From positions 59,195,355 through 59,259,354 of the forward strand of contig NC_016131.3 of NCBI RefSeq assembly GCF_000005505.3: 64,000 nt of DNA, read 5' to 3'. This document shows, piece after piece, positions 32,991 to 45,140 of the stretch. A model generated the notes under the pieces. The model saw only the letters and a list, made by a program, of their open reading frames with translations. It had not been told where the DNA came from and did no database searches. Made by a program: the position numbers and the translations under genes. The stretch is from Brachypodium distachyon. Lineage: Eukaryota; Streptophyta; Magnoliopsida; Poales; Poaceae. The first letter of the stretch is position 1; each line of letters starts with the position of its first letter.

Positions 32991-33273
32991 CTTCAAATCA
33001 GTATCTTTCCCTGGTCCCTGCGCAAATATAAAGGTACTTAGATTTCTTCAGAAGGAAAAAAAAAGTTGGCATCATGAGCCTTGCCTCAACCACGTAATAC
33101 AGTAAGCAGATTACAAATTATGCATCTCTGTAAAGCACCGTAAAGAAGGCATGGTAAACAGATTAAATTATCCATTGTGAGAAGCCTTTTATCAAACACA
33201 TGATGTGCTAATGAAATAGATTACGGAGGAGAGAGGAGATACCTGGGCGGCTAGGAGGGGAGGAAGATTCCAT
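32991..33273 (-). other. Possible 5-prime end of a second, truncated gene
   Basis: On the minus strand an ATG at 33273 starts MESSSPPSRP and reaches a donor CCCAG|GTATCT, so exon 1 is 33243-33273. After a 230-nt T-rich intron, an acceptor (ACCAG|GG) starts a 20-nt exon 32991-33010 in frame (GKDTDLK), ended by AAG|GTATCT. An alternative acceptor at 33017 would bring a stop. GC-rich leader sequence precedes the ATG. Further exons would lie where retroelement sequence now sits. I do not recognise the gene. Confidence 0.3.
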
Positions 33274-33989
33274 CGTTTGAGTTGAGTTCAAGCGCACTGC
33301 CATGGCTTCAGCAGATGGGCTTCCCCTAATATTTAGTGGCGAAAGCGTCAGCCGGACAACTTGGAGGCGGCACGGTGAGAGGCGGCGGCGGCGGCGGGCT
33401 GGGCGACAGTACCAACGGGAGCACTTGGCGCCACGCGGGCCGAGAGGAAGGCAGCAGCGCAGTAGGGAAGGATTTCGACGGGCACAAGGAGTCCGGGTCA
33501 AGGGGCGTCGGCGCGAGACACTGCGGCCAAAGATGGAGGAAGGGTAAACAAAGAGCAGGTCCGGCTCAAGGGTCGGGGCTGAAAGATTTTCCTGCCAGGC
33601 GGACTATCAGCCTGGACGGCTGGACGCCTGGACGGATTGAGCGCACACGATGAGAAAATAATTGTTGTTTACAAATAGAAACGAGATAACCGAGCTGCGG
33701 CGAATTTGGTGAATTTGACGTCTGCATTTAAAGACGGACTTTCGTTCTTCGTTAATAGAAAAATACTAAGTATAACACAAGGGACAAGCACATCAAAACA
33801 GAAGCATTCTATGCAAAATCATCATGTTTGTTTATGCACACGAACTGCAAATGTGTCGACAGGAACCAAGTATGCATTAACAAACCAGTGTAGCAACACC
33901 ACGCCAAAATTGCCGCATACATTTGATTGCTGGTTTGGGAAACAAAAACCCAAGAACTCAACACGACTTAAGCCCTTGCAGCCTTTTTC

Positions 33990-36900
33990 CTACCAGTCTT
34001 CGATTTTTTTGCTTTGCTTTTTCAGCCTCTTGTATTCCTTGTACAGGTTAATGGATGACAACGTATGGTTCAAGTCAATCCTCAACCTCTCGTTCTTTGA
34101 GATGCCTCGTAGTACCGCAAAATGACTCCGTAACTTCTCTTTGAGTTCTCCATCGCTCAATGAGCAATCTGCCTTCTCAAGCACATCGGGGCTTAGAGCA
34201 ACGAACTCCTTGGCCCGTCGCTTCCTTCTGCACTTCAGCGATGACACCTTGTTAGCTGGTTTTGATAATTCCTGAAGTACAGACAATTCATTGTATGCTT
34301 CCAGAGGATTTGCACTAGAGAGTTGAACTGGGTTCTGGGTAGCATGCAGATTCGCCATGCTCAGGATGTTTGAAGCCATCGCAGAAACTGTTTTATCATG
34401 ATGCTTCTGCAGAAGGCTAAGCTCCCAAAGCACTGAAGCTAGTGCACCACTCAGATAAGGATCTTTAGCCTCCGGCTCATATTTCTAAGCAAAAGACAAG
34501 AATCGACATCAATACTCAGATAAATTCAAACTTTACATGATGAAAAACAGAAAAATAGGGTAGATATATACCGCAACTAAACTAGACAGGGAACCACCGC
34601 CAGCATCATTTTCCAGCATGTTTCGGCACTTGCTATTCTTCTGGAGAAGATGCTTCAGTGTGATCAATGCTGAAACAATAGTTACATGTAAATCATTACA
34701 CCAATAGAACAAATGACCCTTTGGAAACAAGTGCTTCTAACTAGGATGCAAGTGGGATCCCACATATGTCCTGCTTTTAAAGATTTGGAAATTGAAATAG
34801 AAGCAGGGCATATGCGGGATGCCGCTTGCATCCTTAGTTGTAACAACTATCCACGAAGAACCACGGATGCTTTACTTAGTGTGGATTTCTCATGTTGTAA
34901 AACATCTTTATTATCTGCTAAATTACAACTGGTGGTGATGACGGACGCCCGTAGTGTGATATGATATGATATGATTGTTGATATCGTGGAATACCAATTA
35001 GGCTTACAATCTCATCTTTCCACACATAGGTCTTTTCAGCAAAATTACACCGATGCCACCGCACTGCACCGGCGCGAAAAAAACACATCTCTCCCCGATT
35101 GGTTTCCCACCTCCTCAGGCCAATACGTCATCCCTACCTCACGCGAGCAACCCCAGCGCCTCCAATCGCAGCACCACCACCATTCTCCGCCGTACCCCAG
35201 GATACCGGCGTCGACGAGCAAGCCCCGAATCCCCGCGCCGCCATGGCCGCTCCGTGCACCGACACCATCTCCTGATCCACCACACCAAGACCAAGCACTG
35301 TCCTAGGGGGGCCATGATAACGCCGGCATGGGGCCACAGGGTAGCCTGCAGTCCGGCCTCAATCCCTTGCGCTACTCGAGTGAATCTGGCGCTTGCGTGG
35401 TCCCAGCAGAGCTGGCACCGACCAGCCACACTCTGGCAACTGCTTAATGGCCTCAACAATCTATATTGTATTGGCGTTATAATAAGATGGGCTTCCGCTA
35501 AATCTCTTGCAGAAGCAATCTATCGGTGCTGCTGACAATGGGCCTCCGTAGTTAGATGTAAGACTAACAATTCGAGTTCAAAAATAAATAAATAGATGTA
35601 CTAGCAATTTAATTAGAATGAACTTTTATGACTTTGAGCTACAGCCATTTGCAAGTCATGGTGAACCAATACGTGAAGTCGTTTAAGCTAGAATGAAACC
35701 TATGCAAGTCTACTGATTCACTCTGTTCCTATTGAGTTCTCGCATATAGCCACTGACATGGATAACTGGTGAACTTTTAGGGGCCCTTTGATTCACAGGA
35801 TTCGGAAAACGCAGGAACAGGAAAAATATAGGAATTGGATAGGAAAGCATGTGTAAAACATAGGATTCAAAAACACAGGAATTTTGTAAACATGGGTGTT
35901 TGATTCACAGGAATAGGAAAAACACAAGAATTCTACTAAACAAAGTCAAATTAAAGTCAAACCAAATAGATTAGTATAATTAGAATGTTATTATACCAAT
36001 GAACACTCTTGTCTTGTTTTGTGTGCGTAGGAATTAAAAAACGAGGTATGAGTGGATTGTTAAATTTCTACTGCCTCTGGCCAAAATTACTTGTCTCAGA
36101 TTTAGCACAAAGTTTTACTCCCTCCAATCCTAAATTGTTGTCGAAATATTACACGTATCTAGACGCTTTTAAGAATAGATACATCCATATTTGGGCAAAT
36201 TTGAGTCAAGAATTTAGGATCAGAGGGAGTACTAAATAGGTAACAAGTAATTCCGGCCGGAGGGAGTACGTTTTTCCTTTGAAACAAAGATCAGAGGAAT
36301 TTTTCCTCCAATTTCCCTTTACCCAATTCCTTTGAATCAAATGAGTGAATTGTGCCACCAAAGGAAAATTTCCCATCCCTATACTTTTCCTCCACATTTC
36401 CTATGAATCCAAGAGGGCCTTATGCTAGGTTTGTATTAGATGGCGAGTCATCTGATGTGAAGAAACAGAAAGGCTAAAATATTAACTTTAGATTCTTGTT
36501 TGTATACTAAATTAAATTGTTTGTACGATTCGATTCTTCACCACCAGGTCCCGACATATGTTTGCTATTTTCAGAAGGAAAGAAATACTTTGAGAGATCT
36601 TTGTAAGACTGTCACTCTTGCTCCAGACAGTTCTATAGACAACACAAATGTTAACTTCAAGGTACTCATCCTAGAGTTCATACTTCAAGGTGTATAATAA
36701 ATTTTCTGTACTGTGTAATAATTTCATTCGTCAATAATGTTAATTGTGAGTATATAGACAGCACAAATGCAGTGCAAACATGGCTGCAACAAAGATGGAT
36801 CAGTCGTATACTTGTGTAGAAGTACCACAAAGTATGATGCTGGACAGGGAAACTAAAGGAGCATCCATAAGCTGGTCCTGCTTTTAAAACAAGAGAACGG

Positions 36901-39900
36901 ACCTTTACATTCCATCTGAGTTGATAATTACAAGCAGCAGAAAGGCTATGTGACAAAAACTTTTACAAAGAAATATTTGATGATCCAAGCATGACCGTAG
37001 CCTTCATGGAATGCGCGGAGCAATACTTTTGAGATGATACTGAGGATCTTCGTTCTGTGGTCAATGTGGAGGAAGGCAAGTACGAAAGTATGTAAGGACC
37101 TTTCAAGAAGAAGCTTGCAACTTCATGTCAAAGGGAGGACTGCAATGCTGGTAAGCTGCTGCTGCTCCTTGCTGTTTTCTAATTGTTCATTTGGTCTATT
37201 TCTCAGTTGGATGGTGGAAGCTCTATGGAACAGAGGTTCCTTTGTTGCAACTGATGGCTATCAGGATCTTATCATTGAGTTCTAGCTCTTCCGGTTGTGA
37301 AAGAAATTGGAGCATCTATGAAATGGTAAACTACTTAATAACCCACCCTACTCTCTCAAATTGCATTCTTACTTCATACTCTCTCAACTTCTAACTATTT
37401 CTTTTTTACTTGTAGATTCACACCAAAAGAAGAAATAGACTAACAACGGATCGCCTCAACAACATGGTCTACATACAATTCAATACAAGGATGCTGTCCA
37501 AGAGACAAAGGTTGAAGGATAAGAAGAAAGCAGATTCTCTTCTAAGCACTGATGCTGTACAATTCAATACAAGGATGGCTCTTTGAAGGAGGAGATGATC
37601 ATGCATTGTTGTCTTTAGAGATAAGGAGGATGGAGATCAAGGTGTGCATCCTGCTACGAGGATACCTTATGATGTGCTGGGAGAAGCAATGGGTGCACAA
37701 GAGCAACTCCAACCTCGTAGAAGCGCAAGAGTGAGAGATCTTGAGGAAGAGGAGTTCGAGTCCGAGGAAGAGGAGATGGTTGATGATGACATTGAGTATG
37801 AGGATGATGATGACTATTGAGCATAGAGAGATGATGGCATAATGCTATTTGTTATGTCACGTGTGTTTTGTTATGTTGCGTGGGAGTTTGGGACTTTGCG
37901 CCTTTGCCACATTGCCACTATGGAACTTTGAACCTTTTATGTCTTGTAATGTTGTGTGAGACTATGACTTGTTAAGTTGTTATGTTATGTAATATGTTGT
38001 GTGGGTCTTATAATTCATATTTGCAAAGCTAGTTATTTCGGTATTTACTACTTTGCTTGCTAATATTTCTGCTCTATGTGCATGTACACTTGGAGATCAA
38101 GAAAAAGGAGCAAAACCGACACATATCAAGGTATTGATCCACATTCTTTCTTCCTGGATTACATGCTTAGGATGTATGATAGAAAAACACACAGAATTTT
38201 GGCTTATGTGCGCCAGAAATTCTACATTTTGAGCTGTCCGTACAAACGCTTAAGCATCACTTAATCACACTTAAGCGTGAGTTCCTCTAATCGGAGCCTC
38301 ACCGATCGGTTAACGCTTACCGCTTCTGGAACCATGACAAAAAAAGGTGAGTAGGCATTATTGATACATCTCACTGGAATTCTCTATGGTGTCTCATTGA
38401 TTTTTTTTCAAAACATCTTTATGAAAGAATGTAATGCTTAAGTTGTTGGACCTATATCGAGGTTACTATGGGAAATGATACAAAAGAGCTGCTACAATTA
38501 CCACCCACATTGAACAAATCCTTGCTAAACTGATTGTTAACTTTATTTCATCAGTAGTAAGATATATATAGTTACTGACAACTTTCACATGTTAATTTTG
38601 GTGGCATTGGCTTTTTTCTTATACCATCATCTAACAATATCAAGTCCAAAGCCAAAGCCAAAAGCACATAAATAGGTGAGTAAAGCCTAACCAAACAAGG
38701 AATATATGGGTTGCTTACTATCTTATCATGAATTACTCCATGATGCTGATACACAAGATTGCATACTCAACACATGGATCGCTGCAAAATAGTATCCCAA
38801 AATCAGATTGCAGAATGATAAATCCAAACCTGCAATGGCTTCGGCCGAGCCAAATGACAGAGCAAATGTGGCCAGGCGTTTAATGAAAGCAGCTGCTCTT
38901 AGCATATCCTGCTGCTTGCCTTCCCACAGCAGAGTTTTCAGAGCATCGGCCAATACCTCACCATTATCTCTGGATGCAATACATCAAGTCATATACTTCT
39001 CATGGCATGGACAGTTCAAAATATTGCTACCTTTAAAATACAATAATAAATTTACTTGTTCAAAATTTATTAAATTTAAATCATTTTGAAGTAGCACAAC
39101 AGAGATGAATGGAGGAAGCAAAACAAACTATACACCTACAATTTATATATGATATAACTGCGTCCACGTTAAATAAATAAAAACTATTACTCCCTAGTCT
39201 ACAATCAGTTTTAGGAAGAAAACACATGATAAAATCCAGTGTTTTTCCTTTCTTTTATGCTTTCTTTCTACGATAAAATGCATTGTTACCATGATTGATA
39301 CCACTGGTCGAAAGAAGTGTAAAGTAGACATAATGATAGTGTACTGTCATTTACCCCAGACGATCATGTTTAACTAAATGACTTCTGAAGTTATCTAAAG
39401 GTACAGAACAAAGAACAAGAGAAGATATTTCTTCATCACAACCATCTACCATATGAATAGTCCAAACCTGTCAGGTCGATACTCCAGTATAAGGTTATAA
39501 AGCTGCACAAAGAAATCCTGCAGGTCTACATTCAAAGCCTCAAGATTGCTCCTCCAGACTTTAAAAGCAACTATGCAGCATTGTAGACGTTCTGACACAG
39601 AGAGTCCATTATCCTGGGAAATTTCATCTTGTTGATCTGTATACCCAGAAAGCTTCTTAAGGCAAGTAATAAGTTCACTCATGAAATCCAAATCAATTAA
39701 ATGTGAGAATTTTCCTAAGCCCTCCAAGCATGGAGCAAGTAAAGGGTGCGAGCCACCAGGGGAAACACTTGTGGCCTTGTACCTGAAATCATTGACATGA
39801 CAATCATCATCAACAGGAGTGTAACTTCATGCCAAAATAAAAGTGAGATTTCAGGACTAAGTGAATTCAGACAACAAGACCAGCTACAGATTCTTTGTGG

Positions 39901-42900
39901 TCAATAAACTCAGGGACATAATGCACAGACCTTGAATTTGAAGTGCTCAAGCTATGCTTCAAAATCCGAAAATAAGTTTCAAAAAGAGCCGACAGTGTTT
40001 CCCTTTGTATCATTTTCCTCTCCTTTGGATCAAGAGTAAAAGAAACAGCTCTAAGATCTGCATGAACCTGTAAAAAGATAATTCCACCCTTTATACGAAC
40101 CCATGGTCATGCTACAAGATATTATGCAACATCTGGCGTTACCTCTTCTCTAGCCTTGGAAAGTAGTTCCTTTCTGATTTTCTTCTTATCACTCGGTTTT
40201 GTGACATCCCGATTCTGATATCGTTTATTCTTCTTTGGTTTTACTCTTTCTTGCTTGCTCTCATCTTTTCCAAGATCTTCATCGAACTTCAAAGACAGGC
40301 AGACCTAACAGAAAAATGTAGCCATGGCCAACAAGTGGTTTGAATCCATAAAAGGCACACACTGCCAATCCAATTCGATCACGTACAAGGAAGATGGTAC
40401 TTAGACATACCTCAATGCTATCAGGATGGAGCTGGCAATCATTGAGCTTGACATGAGCTGCTATCAATCTTACTGCTTCAATAGTTGCCTCACCACGATG
40501 TTTTCCCTCAGTTCTAAACAGAGATCTTATCGCTTCACAACATAGTTTCCTACAGGTTAGTAGGAAAATTATTCATGTTAGGCGTTGACGAAGTTTTAAT
40601 GGAATGTGTGACATTGGATCTATGAAATTTTTTTAACATACTTTTTTCTGATCTGGTAAATTAGTACTATACGAGTCACAAGTCATATGTATTGTAGACA
40701 CCAGAATACAAGATGAAGCAATGGTTTATCCAACTTCAAAAACAATAATATACTTCTAATCCGTTTGTGAGAAAGCGTGCAAAGAGCCAGGACACTTGAA
40801 TTTTGGACTTCAAAAATCAATAAATTGACTGTACTACATGAATTGACTTGAATTCAAATTCATATGCTCATTTGCACATGAACTACTTCAATTTACTCAC
40901 CATTACTAAAAAAATCAGTAAAATGAGTAAGCAATAAGTACTGAGAAAATTAGTTTTCTCAACTTTTTTCAGTTTTAAGAAAATGATCAAACTGCAAATG
41001 AAATTTGGGCCATTGGAGGACCATGCTACTCTGCTCCCCAGTTACATGGTGCAATCGTTTAACGCGTTATCAGCAAAGCAAGGTAACAGTTCGATGAGCC
41101 AGTGACAATTTGTCCTGTTGACTTGAATTCAGATTCATATGCTCCTTTGGACATGAACTGCAGTAAATGAGTCAGAATACATACTGACCGAATTAGTTTC
41201 CGCAACTCTTTTCAGTTCCGAAGGAAATGATCAAATTGCAACGAAATTAGGGCCAATGGAGGACCAGAGTATTTTACTCCACTTCCCCAGTTCTGTGGTC
41301 CAATTGTTTGATGCATTATCAACAAAGAATAGATAGTTCAATGCAGCAGTGACAATTGGGCCCCGTCCCATGGAAACTCATTTTACTAGGGTTTGGTTGT
41401 AGGAGAAGTTGTCACCACCCTATATGGATACAGGATGCCTCCCTTACTCAAATATACCCACAATATTTACTTATGAATTATGATGGTGCAAATTGGTAGA
41501 TCAAATTGTATTAAACATGGGTGTTTTTTTTGGGCCTTCAGTCGTGTATATTTGCATCAAACCTTAAGAATATCTCCTTTAGTGTTGTGCTAAAGTCTTA
41601 TGTATAAATAAGATTTACATGTTTATATTTATCATTCGATAAACTTACGAAATGGATTAAATGGAATTCAAGGATAGCTATGGTCCCCTATGCCCTGTGA
41701 GGACGGGGTGGAACTAACATAGGAAAGTTGCATTTGTTCACTAAATAGTGTGCGAAGTCATCCCATGTGGGGAATAGCCAGTTGCCATCAGTAATGGAGA
41801 TGTTGTAACTTATACAGAACTCAGCTACATAGTTGAATCATTATAACATTATATAATGGACAGATATGATTTGACATAAGTAAATACAGATGAAGGATAT
41901 ATCTACCTTGCTACATTATTCGAGGAGCTTAAATTTTTTATCACACTAGCCAGTAAACTTTCACGGAAGTTAAAGTGTGGAGCAGCATCTAATAAACTAC
42001 ACATGCAACGAACAGCCACATGATAAAAATAGGGTTGCTTCTCCAATGATATCAATTTCTGAAGGTATGCCTGAAAATGCACAGAAATGGAAAGGAAAAC
42101 CAACTTCAGCAATCAGAAATATCTTGACCATCAAATTAAAGGTTACAGAGTCACAGGCAAATAAGTATCAGCATGAGAAAATTAAACCATCTAATAGAGC
42201 CACAGAAACTTTGTTCATTATCAAATTACATGATCATGACTTTTTGACACTTGGTATGAAGGGTATGAAGCAGAGATTCACAATAACCTTGTATGAGCGA
42301 ATAAGTGTGTATTCATAATATCTTGTCTTCTTCACTTCTTTGGAAACTTCTACGGCAAGTTCTTTTTCTGTCAGCTGCCTAATCCGATAACTGCAGAAGA
42401 AGATCATTAGATAAAACACTTTGGAATACTGTAGCTGTGGGTAACAGTAAAAATGAACTGAAATGTACCTTGGAATTATGTCCCTAAAGACAGCAAGCAA
42501 GGACATTAGACCAAGTTTAACAACCTTTTGGTCTGCATCGTTGCACATAATTAGCAAATCATTCAGAGATCTAATGTTTGATTCAGGATCTTCAAGCATG
42601 GCCATCCCTATTTCAGCAAGCTTAGCCTTCTTTTTCTCAAACAATTCCTCAGCAGAAAGTTCTTCCTTCACCTCTTCCTGCCAATCAGAATTTAGGAAAT
42701 ATCACCATTTGCTACGGAAAAATATAACCATTTTACATACAATCTAAAAGGTTGCTTAAGAAAAACGAGCTGAATGTGAGTAAAATTCCATTTTAAATGA
42801 TCTCGTATTTGACAATCAATAATTTAACTTCTCAGTCATCATTATTCTGGTGTGTATAGACTATAAATATGAATATTCACACCTATATTCTGTGCAGAAT

Positions 42901-44853
42901 TGCTGATTCTGCATTGGTTTTCATATGGCTCAACATTTCTCACTTAATCGTGTTCTAGCATTCAGTCTGTTATGTCAAAACGAAGTCAATGCGCCATGAA
43001 ATTAGCACGGTCATGAGACTATTACTTTAGCTATCCTCCCATATGTTGACACTTTCTATAACAATTAGATATATACAATCAAACATGGCCAGCCAAGTAA
43101 TTTGCATCCATGCATTTTAACAACGTACTGCCAACAGTAGCACGGACTAAAATGCACCAAAGGTCATTTGAGAAAATGATTTTCAGACATGTAAAAAGAA
43201 CAGAAGTAATACCAGCACTACGGTGTGCAGTTTTTCCTTCGCAACTTTAACTGGAGGTTGCACATGCTGCATTTTACCATCTTCCTTTTTGTTGGATCTC
43301 CCCTTACGTTCTTTTTGGAACCTTTGCTTGGGATCAGCACCATTGTCTTCAGATTTGGATTCAACACCATTATCTTTATCTTCAGACCTTACTCTCTTGG
43401 CTGCATGTCATCAGATGAATATTAAGCAAGTAGGGTACTAATAGTAATTCATAATTACATCTAAACATAGATGACGGCAATGCTAGCCATATTTGCAGAT
43501 AACTTCTTCACACCTGTGACTCTATCTGTTCCGTTACATTGCACAAACTTTCTTTATGTTTTTTACTTGCTTTCTGTCTTAATGGACAAGGTTTTATCAC
43601 AATCTTTTACTTCTAGGGTAATAGTTGGAGGTATCCAAAAATCAGCAGTTCCAGTATCATACAGACTCCTGTCTTCACTCCTTTAACAAGATAATATCTG
43701 GATAAAAATAACCACAATATTATAAAGATTTAGCTCTTTCCTATCAAATCAGCGGATTCTGAATTGTTCTGACCCCTTCCACCGTGACTAATGCAATTTG
43801 CATGAAGAACTTTAATCCCTACCTGACTATTTTGGTCAGCACCATGCATTGAATCCATGCTCTGTAAATGGAAACACCGGAACACAGAAAGACCTTTACG
43901 GTGCATGTAGAGATTTTATACACTGCCCCTCCCGTATGGAAAGCACGCAAACCCTACCAAAAAGGCAAACTAGACCCTACCAGTGGAGAAGTTGATTGTG
44001 AGTGCACAACATCTTTAGTACTTTAGGCGATGCCAAAAAATGACCCAGAGTTCACAGGTTGAGGTAAAGACCTTATTGCCATGGACCCATAACAATATGA
44101 TTATGATCACATATAAAACCTTATTAAGTCATGGACCAAGAACAATGGGAATAATACTACTGTAGTTGCTTGGCACAACCTATATAAGCAGAGGAAGAAA
44201 ATAATGCAAGTCATCAATGGTACATTTCTAGGGAACTCGTTATTTTCTTCCTCTGCTTATATAGGTTGTGCCAAGCAACTACAGTAGTATGTTCCTACCG
44301 ACTGTGAAAATCAAACTTAGGACTAGCAACTACAAACGAAAAAGATTTGTCATTTGCTATGCGGTTCAGCATTTTCTCCAAAGCCTTGTGCAGCTAGCAG
44401 TGCTCCTACTGTCCTACACCGGATTCAGAATTAGACTAAGTCAATCGGCTCTCGTCGTTCTCTAGCCGAAAATGAAATAGAAGTCGAGTGAGAGTCGTGC
44501 AATGTTTTACCGGTTTTGTAAACTAGCTCCCCCTGCAGCGTCTTGACAGGGAGCGCGTCGACGCGGTCCACCTCCAGATCATCGTCGTTCCTGGGTTTCA
44601 GGGCTTCGGCCGCCTTCCTCTTTCGTTCGCGCTCCTCGTAGAGGCGCTCGAGCTTGTCCTCCTCGCGGGCGGCGGCGAGCTTGTTGACGACTTCGTTGAG
44701 GGAGTTCTTGTCGATCCCCGTGATCAAGTGGATGTGGTCCCTATTTTCCTCGACGAAATCGACATCCTCGTCAGAGACCAGGACCTCATCGTCGTCGACT
44801 TCAGGCGGCAGCGGCGGCGCGGGGATGACCTTGTTCTTCTTCTTCCCCCCCAT
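33990..44853 (-). CDS. NOC3: Nucleolar complex protein 3 homologue (NOC3), 12 coding exons, about 830 aa
   Basis: NOC3 binds NOC2 and helps move 60S pre-ribosomes out of the nucleolus; the yeast protein also acts in replication initiation. Exons, minus strand: 44511-44853, 43213-43400, 42469-42677, 42288-42390, 41907-42070, 40411-40549, 40143-40304, 39931-40067, 39468-39782, 38830-38969, 34572-34669, 33990-34484. All junctions are GT-AG and phases add up to 2493 nt with no internal stop. The N-terminus (MGGKKKNK, an acidic stretch at about 18-38, VDALPVKTL) and the block DPESNIRSLNDLL...LGLMSLLAVFRDIIP (about 190-250) are typical of NOC3. The CBF/Mak21-type region lies roughly at 480-690 (ENDAGGGS nearby). 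Intron 10 is over 4 kb and full of transposon relics. A 7-base homopolymer near the end appears to shift the last residues. Confidence 0.93.
34739..34839. repeat. Fold-back MITE-like element in NOC3 intron 10
   Basis: Two arms of about 40 bp are nearly perfect inverted repeats (left AACTAGGATGCAAG, right CTTGCATCCTTAGTT) around a loop of about 20 bp. The size and structure fit a MITE or young hairpin. The superfamily is not clear because I see no unambiguous target duplication. Confidence 0.7.
35040..35470. other. GC-rich island inside NOC3 intron 10
   Basis: A coding-like, GC-rich block with open frames on both strands stands out in an otherwise AT-rich intron. There is no recognised domain. 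It could be a captured gene fragment carried by a transposon; terminal repeats were not found. Confidence 0.4.
36071..36266. mobile_element. Stowaway MITE A (interrupted)
   Basis: The left end CTGCCTCTGGCC and right end GGCCGGAGGGAG are inverted repeats of the Stowaway type, with AATTACTTGT following on each inner side. TA target duplications are at 36069-36070 and 36267-36268. Its centre is interrupted by Stowaway MITE B. Confidence 0.75.
36118..36229. mobile_element. Stowaway MITE B nested in MITE A
   Basis: The ends CTCCCTCCAATCCTAAATT and AATTTAGGATCAGAGGGAG are inverted repeats typical of Stowaway (Tc1/mariner) MITEs, flanked by TA at 36116-36117 and 36230-36231. Length 112 bp. Confidence 0.85.
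37030..37820 (+). pseudogene. hAT transposase C-terminal relic in NOC3 intron 10
   Basis: Antisense to NOC3. After a short intron (37151-37206), the exon to 37325 encodes WWKLYGTEVPLLQLMAIRIL and SSSGCERNWS, the hAT C-terminal dimerisation signature. A second GT-AG intron (37326-37415) leads to IHTKRRNRLTTDRLNNMVY, its usual continuation. Downstream stops and frameshifts occur. An acidic tail (DLEEEEFESEEEEM...DDDDY) ends at 37818-37820. The N-terminal zinc finger and catalytic core were not found, so it is inactive. Confidence 0.75.
40848..41358. repeat. Imperfect tandem duplication in NOC3 intron 5
   Basis: Two direct copies of about 240-270 bp (about 40848-41117 and 41120-41358) share TGACTTGAATTCA, CATATGCTC, CATGAACT, AATTAGTTT, AATGATCAAA, GGAGGACCA and AGTGACAATT in the same order. 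They differ at many sites, so the duplication is old. Confidence 0.75.
44154..44290. repeat. Perfect 51-bp inverted repeat in NOC3 intron 1
   Basis: Bases 44154-44204 and 44240-44290 are exact reverse complements (arm starts ATACTACTGTAGTTGC), separated by a 35-nt loop. The arm also contains CTATATAAGCAG. Perfect identity indicates a recent origin or selection on the hairpin. Confidence 0.92.
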
Positions 44854-45140
44854 GGAATACGACGCTAAACTAGACTGGGCTGTGCTTCCTGCAGCCTAGA
44901 CCAACCTCCTATGTTTCGCAGTAGAGGGAGGAGGGGCTCGTTGAAGGTCGTTGGAGTTGGAGGGAGGCTGCTGGGGTTGGGGCGTTGGGCGACGGCGGCG
45001 GTGGAAGAAAGGGTTTATGGGGTCAGCTATTGATGGTTCTAGGTTTAGGTGCTGGACTGCGCACGCCGAGCACTCCAGGCCCGAACAAGCCCATCTTCTT
45101 ACTTGTACTACCTCTCCTGTCCGGGAAAAGCCCATCTCCC
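44854..45140 (-). promoter_or_regulatory. Upstream and presumed promoter region of NOC3
   Basis: The sequence upstream of the ATG at 44851-44853 is GC-rich with C/T-rich stretches and no clear TATA box, as in many housekeeping plant genes. The exact transcription start cannot be read by eye. Confidence 0.4.

Larger units (their letters stand above)
35779..36421. mobile_element. Non-autonomous DNA transposon, hAT-like ends, carrying nested MITEs
   Basis: The left end AGGGGCCCTTTGATTCAC and the right end (reverse complement AGGCCCTCTTGGATTCAT) form imperfect terminal inverted repeats. The interior has repeated TTTGATTCACAGGAAT-like sequences and no ORF. An 8-bp target duplication is not evident, so the superfamily is tentative. 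Confidence 0.55.
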
